Shown in pieces: positions 60,492 through 64,000 of a DNA stretch of 64,000 nt (position 1 is its first letter; every line of letters starts with the position of its first letter). The position numbers were made by a program, and so were the translations under genes. The notes beneath the pieces are model-generated. The model saw nothing but the letters and a program-made list of their open reading frames with translations. It had not been told where the DNA came from and made no database searches. The stretch is from Mycobacterium asiaticum (GTDB taxonomy: Bacteria > Actinomycetota > Actinomycetes > Mycobacteriales > Mycobacteriaceae), in NCBI RefSeq assembly GCF_001673635.1, contig NZ_LZMH01000073.1, positions 1 to 64,000 of the forward strand. Direction: 5' to 3'.

Positions 60492-61196
60492 TTACCCCAC
60501 GGCCGTCAGAACCGTTTCGGGACCGTCCTGAGGCGGCCACAACGGTTGCGGCACCTCGACACCGAACGGTGCATCCCAGTGGTTCCGGGACGAAACCTCC
60601 TGCACCGGAAGCCGGTTGGCTGCAACACCCCACCGGCCGCGCGGGTAGCCCAGGGCTAACATGGCCGACATCTTCCAGCCCTGCTCGACCGGCACGCCCA
60701 GCAACTCGTTCACCTTGTCCTCGCAATTGCGGAGCACCATGGTCATGACGCCGCCGACTCCCTCGGCACGCGCGGCGAGCAGTGCGCTCCAGATCGCCGG
60801 ATAGATGTTGGCACCACCGAGATCGTCGATGGCGTAGACGAATAGCAGCAACGGAATTTCCTCGAAGTGGTCGGCGAGGTAGTTTCCCGAGCCCTTGATC
60901 CGCCGCATGTTCTCGGCGTGCGCGGCCGCGTCCACACCCGGTGCCGCAACCGCCATCGGCCCCGTCCCCGAGCTGAACTTTTCGTATTCCAGCGCGCGGG
61001 CCTGCCGAAAGAGTTGAGCGAACTCGCCTTTGAGTTCCGGGTCATCCACCGCCAGGAAGTGCCAGCGTTGGGTGTTACCGCCGTTCGGCGCGCGAACGGC
61101 CGCATCGATGATCCGCGCCTGGGTCTCCAGCGGAATCGGGTCCGGCTGTAACCGCCGCATCATTCTGGTCGTGTACAGGGCCTCATAGACATCCAT
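60492..61196 (-). CDS. Nitroreductase-family protein
   Basis: A 234-residue FMN-dependent nitroreductase-fold protein. TTRMMRRLQPDPIPLETQAR and APNGGNTQRWHFLAV form the FMN phosphate site, and GVGGVMTMVLRN and MLALGYPRGRWG the later motifs. GGAAGGAG precedes ATG 61194-61196. It is 15 bp downstream of the HD gene on the same strand. Confidence 0.9.
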   Translation of the reverse strand: MDVYEALYTTRMMRRLQPDPIPLETQARIIDAAVRAPNGGNTQRWHFLAVDDPELKGEFAQLFRQARALEYEKFSSGTGPMAVAAPGVDAAAHAENMRRIKGSGNYLADHFEEIPLLLFVYAIDDLGGANIYPAIWSALLAARAEGVGGVMTMVLRNCEDKVNELLGVPVEQGWKMSAMLALGYPRGRWGVAANRLPVQEVSSRNHWDAPFGVEVPQPLWPPQDGPETVLTAVG

Positions 61197-61211
61197 CGGT
61201 CACTCCTTCCA

Positions 61212-61862
61212 CTACTCGGGCCAGCTGTTGTTGCGGATGATGTCGACGAAGTTCTCACGCTTGAAGTTCGGGTCGAAGTGCGCGAGCACGTCGTCGTTCA
61301 TGGTGCCGAAGGTGCTCTCCGGGCGGTGCTTCATGCCCTCGTTGAACGCCGCGATGATGCGATTCTTGAAGTCCGGACGCGGGTGGGCAGCCGTCACCGC
61401 GTCCAACGACTCGGGCATCAGGTCGTCGCGGCCCATGCCCAGCACGTCAGTCTCCACACCGGCTGTGACCAATGCGATTTCGGGGTCCAGGAACTCCGGC
61501 ACGCCAGGAGTCGTGTGCAGCGCAATACCTAGCCACACCTTTTCGGCATCGGCCGGGTCGTAGCCGCGCTCGAGCAGGAAGTCGCGCGCCGCGTTCGCGC
61601 CATCGACCTCGAAGCGCAATTTGGAGCTCCGGTAGCGCGGCGTCAGCCCGATGTCGTGGAACATCGCGCCGACGTACAGCAACTCCAGGTCAGGCTGCAG
61701 GCCCAGCCGACGGCCGTGCAGTGCACCGAACAGGAACACCCGTCGGGAATGGTCGAAAAGCAGATCGTCTTCGACGTCGCGGATGTACTCGGTAACCTCG
61801 CGTACCAGCGGCGTGTCGGGGATGACGATGCCGGCTACGGCTTCGATCGAGTGAGTGGTCAT
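61212..61862 (-). CDS. HD-domain phosphohydrolase-like protein
   Basis: A 216-residue protein with an HD metal site: FDHSRRVFLFG near residue 37, GAMFHDIGLTP near 67, then IALHTTP near 113. GAGGAGG precedes ATG 61860-61862. Such proteins are often paired with GlxA-type regulators, as here with the divergent gene. Substrate unknown. Confidence 0.85.
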   Translation of the reverse strand: MTTHSIEAVAGIVIPDTPLVREVTEYIRDVEDDLLFDHSRRVFLFGALHGRRLGLQPDLELLYVGAMFHDIGLTPRYRSSKLRFEVDGANAARDFLLERGYDPADAEKVWLGIALHTTPGVPEFLDPEIALVTAGVETDVLGMGRDDLMPESLDAVTAAHPRPDFKNRIIAAFNEGMKHRPESTFGTMNDDVLAHFDPNFKRENFVDIIRNNSWPE

Positions 61863-61910
61863 GGTTTCCTCCTCGGTTTGGTGTGATCAGTGTGAGCCGT
61901 TGCACTGCTG

Positions 61911-62957
61911 ATGGTTCGCGGCATTTGTGCCGTGATTCCCACAAAAACCGACACGAGTCAGCAGAATGGGTGGGTGCGGTCCGCAATCCATGCCAACGGG
62001 GCTCCTCGGGTGGTGGTGATCGTCGTCTTCGACGACGTGACCATGCTGGACGTTGCCGGCGCGGGCGAGGTCTTTGCCGAGGCCAATCGGTTCGGCGCCA
62101 ATTACCGGTTGAAGATCGCATCAATCGACGGCGGCGACGTCGTCACCTCGATCGGCACCCGGCTGGGCGTCACCGATGCCATTTCCTCGATCGAGTCGGC
62201 CGACACCGTCATGGTCGCCGGCAGCGACCACCTGCCCCGGCGGCCGATCGACCCTGCCCTCGTCGAGGCGGTCAGATCGGTTGCGCGCCGGACCAAGCGG
62301 CTGGCGTCGATCTGCACCGGATCGTTCATCCTGGCGCAGGCCGGCCTGCTCAACGGCCGGCGCGCGACCACGCACTGGCATGACGTCCGGTTGTTCGCTC
62401 GCGCCTTCCCCAAAATTACCGTCGAACCGGACGCAATTTTCGTCCGCGACGGCGACATCTTCACCTCAGCCGGGATTTCGGCCGGCATCGACCTGGCCCT
62501 GGCCCTGGTCGAAGCGGATCACGGGACCGACCTGGTTCGCGCCGTGGCCCGCTGGTTGGTCGTGTACCTCAAGCGCGCCGGCGGCCAGTCGCAATTCTCG
62601 GTGCTCGTCGAGGCCGACCCACCGCCGGAGTCTCCGCTGCGCAAGGTCACCGATGCCATCTCGGCCGACCCGGCGGCTAACCACAGCGTGAATTCGCTCG
62701 CGGCGCGGGCCTCTTTAAGCACTCGGCAGCTGACTCGGCTTTTCCAGTCCGAGCTCGGCACCACGCCGGCCCGCTACGTGGAGTTGGTGCGCATAGATGC
62801 CGCCCGCGCCGCACTCGATGCCGGCCGCACGGTGGCCGACACCGCACGGTTGGCGGGGTTCGGCAGCGCCGAAAGCCTGCGTCGGGTGTTTGTCGACCAC
62901 CTCGGCGTCTCCCCGAAGGCCTACCGGGAGAGATTCCGCACCGCGTCGCGCGGCTGA
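61911..62957 (+). CDS. GlxA-family regulator (DJ-1/PfpI + AraC HTH)
   Basis: About 348 residues at most. The N-terminal DJ-1-like domain has VVVIVVFDDVTMLDVAGAGE and a SICTGSFILAQAGLL elbow with Cys. The C-terminal AraC HTH has LAARASLSTRQLTRLFQSEL and TARLAGFGSAESLRRVFVDH. The true start may be GTG 61974, close to the conserved domain; no clear ribosome site helps. Divergent from the HD and nitroreductase genes, it likely regulates them. Confidence 0.88.
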   Translation: MVRGICAVIPTKTDTSQQNGWVRSAIHANGAPRVVVIVVFDDVTMLDVAGAGEVFAEANRFGANYRLKIASIDGGDVVTSIGTRLGVTDAISSIESADTVMVAGSDHLPRRPIDPALVEAVRSVARRTKRLASICTGSFILAQAGLLNGRRATTHWHDVRLFARAFPKITVEPDAIFVRDGDIFTSAGISAGIDLALALVEADHGTDLVRAVARWLVVYLKRAGGQSQFSVLVEADPPPESPLRKVTDAISADPAANHSVNSLAARASLSTRQLTRLFQSELGTTPARYVELVRIDAARAALDAGRTVADTARLAGFGSAESLRRVFVDHLGVSPKAYRERFRTASRG

Positions 62958-63283
62958 AGATCATAAGCGCGCCAGCTTCCGAAATCGTTTTGCGCCCAGG
63001 GACATAGCGCTCGCCATGATCGGAGCGCCGTCGGAAAGTTTCAACCAGCCTTGGCTGTTGTTAGCTACTCACGATCTGCTCAGGCGCAGACAAGGCGTGC
63101 AGCCAAGGTAAAAACTTTGCAGATTCGCGGCATGACGCATCGCATCGGCGTTATCCTCTGCAACGCAGAAAACTTAGCTGAACAATCGCATGAGGATTCA
63201 GAAAATCCGAGGCCACAGTGTCTTAGGTCGAATAATGATGCGACCGCACCGGATTCACTGACTTGGCATGGGAAGGCACGGTA
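62958..63283. other. Intergenic region before the right PPE gene
   Basis: About 326 bp, lower in GC around 63090-63240, without a supported gene. It should hold the PPE promoter. Confidence 0.5.
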
Positions 63284-64000
63284 GTGAACTTTTGGATATT
63301 GCCGCCGGAGTTGAACTCGGCACGGATGTTTTCCGGTGCGGGCTCGACGCCGTTGCTGGCGGCCGCGGCGGCCTGGGAGGGCTTGGCTTCTGAGCTTGGT
63401 GCGGCGGCATCGTCGTTTGTTTCGGTCACCTCCAATTTGGCGGGGCAGGCTTGGCAGGGTGCGGCGTCGGCGGCAATGGTGGCCGCTGCGGCTCCTTATG
63501 CCGGTTGGCTCGATGCCGCCGCGGCACAGGCTGCGGGCGCAGCGGGTCAGGCGCGGGTGATGGTCAGCGTATTCGAGGCTGCGCAGGCGGCGACAATTCA
63601 TCCGTTGGTCGTGGCTGCCAACCGCAACGCCTTTGTGCAGCTGGCGCTTTCGAATTTGCTGGGTCAGAATGCGCCGGCGATAGCGGCTGCTGAGGACGCG
63701 TATATCGAGATGTGGGCCAGGGATGTGGCCGCGATGGTGGATTACCACAGCGGTGCGTCCGCAGCACTCGCCCAGCTGACGCCATGGCAAGACGCGCTGG
63801 GAAACCTATCGGGGCTGACTTTCCTGCCGGGTCAACAGATCCATAGCGCCGCCGCCGCCGTCACCGACCTGGCTTCGAACTTCGGGTTTGGCAACCTTGG
63901 AAATGGCAACGTCGGCAACGGTAACACCGGTGATAGCAATTTCGGAAATGGGAACACCGGAAATGGAAATTTTGGCAGTGGAAATAACGGCAATGGGAAC
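63284..64000 (+). CDS. PPE-MPTR family protein, 3' end outside window
   Basis: GTG 63284 begins VNFWILPPELNSARMFSGAG, a clear PPE start. The PPE domain covers about 175 residues, then FGFGNLGNGNVGNGNTGDSN begins the MPTR pentapeptide repeats, still open at base 64000 (239 codons seen). Exported by an ESX system by family knowledge. No PE gene precedes it. Its domain resembles the left-edge PPE gene, which lies in opposite orientation. Confidence 0.93.
   Translation, partial: MNFWILPPELNSARMFSGAGSTPLLAAAAAWEGLASELGAAASSFVSVTSNLAGQAWQGAASAAMVAAAAPYAGWLDAAAAQAAGAAGQARVMVSVFEAAQAATIHPLVVAANRNAFVQLALSNLLGQNAPAIAAAEDAYIEMWARDVAAMVDYHSGASAALAQLTPWQDALGNLSGLTFLPGQQIHSAAAAVTDLASNFGFGNLGNGNVGNGNTGDSNFGNGNTGNGNFGSGNNGNGN

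Overview
The window is GC-rich chromosomal DNA of a slow-growing, non-tuberculous Mycobacterium. PPE-MPTR genes lie at both edges. A 13E12/DUF222-HNH gene carries a mycobacterial SOS box. Gene order from about 2.2 to 14.9 kb closely follows the M. tuberculosis Rv3159c-Rv3171c neighbourhood: PPE, MoxR3 cluster, TetR, Rv3168, Rv3169, aofH, hpx. Several genes (13E12, SDR, LLM oxidoreductase) sit between members that are adjacent in M. tuberculosis, which argues against the M. tuberculosis complex. Homologue names are from memory of these families; no database search was run.

Layout. 1-2114: 3' portion missing PPE-MPTR gene (minus). 2266-6382: five overlapping minus-strand genes of a MoxR AAA+/DUF58/DUF4129 membrane cluster. 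6480-9207: SOS-boxed 13E12 gene, then SDR and TetR genes. 9251-16398: phosphotransferase-like, Rv3169-like, LLM F420 oxidoreductase, two flavin amine oxidases and an alpha/beta hydrolase. 16408-20822: SnoaL, TrkA, K+/H+ antiporter, acetoacetate-decarboxylase-like and GntR genes. 20938-24590: bicupin gene, then a sulfate ABC transporter (subI-cysT-cysW) with no cysA beside it. 24964-34457: partner-switching region with an anti-sigma antagonist, a 1371-residue hybrid kinase/PP2C/anti-sigma protein, a four-gene oxidase/transport operon, and a divergent SigF-like sigma gene. SigF-type promoter sequences lie before the sigma gene and before the kinase gene. 34742-36878: TetR and P450.

36932-50783: an integrated mobile island, bounded by a perfect 90-bp direct repeat made of the 3' part of initiator tRNA-fMet plus its terminator. 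The intact tRNA is at the right end. The core is a zinc-ribbon protein, a Rep-like HTH protein, a short excisionase and a tyrosine integrase. The cargo is defence-rich: a Kiwa pair (kwaAB), a Gabija pair (gajAB), a HigBA-type toxin-antitoxin pair, and an unassigned two-gene operon encoding a DUF2510-DEDDh exonuclease-BRCT-zinc-ribbon protein and a partner. The Gabija stretch is visibly less GC-rich than the chromosome. This island is the most notable part of the window.

50953-62957: rtcB; a coupled operon of a hydroxylaminobenzene-mutase-like membrane protein, UbiX and UbiD; a PPM-type methyltransferase, an FAD monooxygenase and an AraC regulator; an aldehyde dehydrogenase and hydrolase pair; nitroreductase and HD genes; and a GlxA-type regulator. 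63284-64000: the start of a second PPE-MPTR gene on the plus strand.
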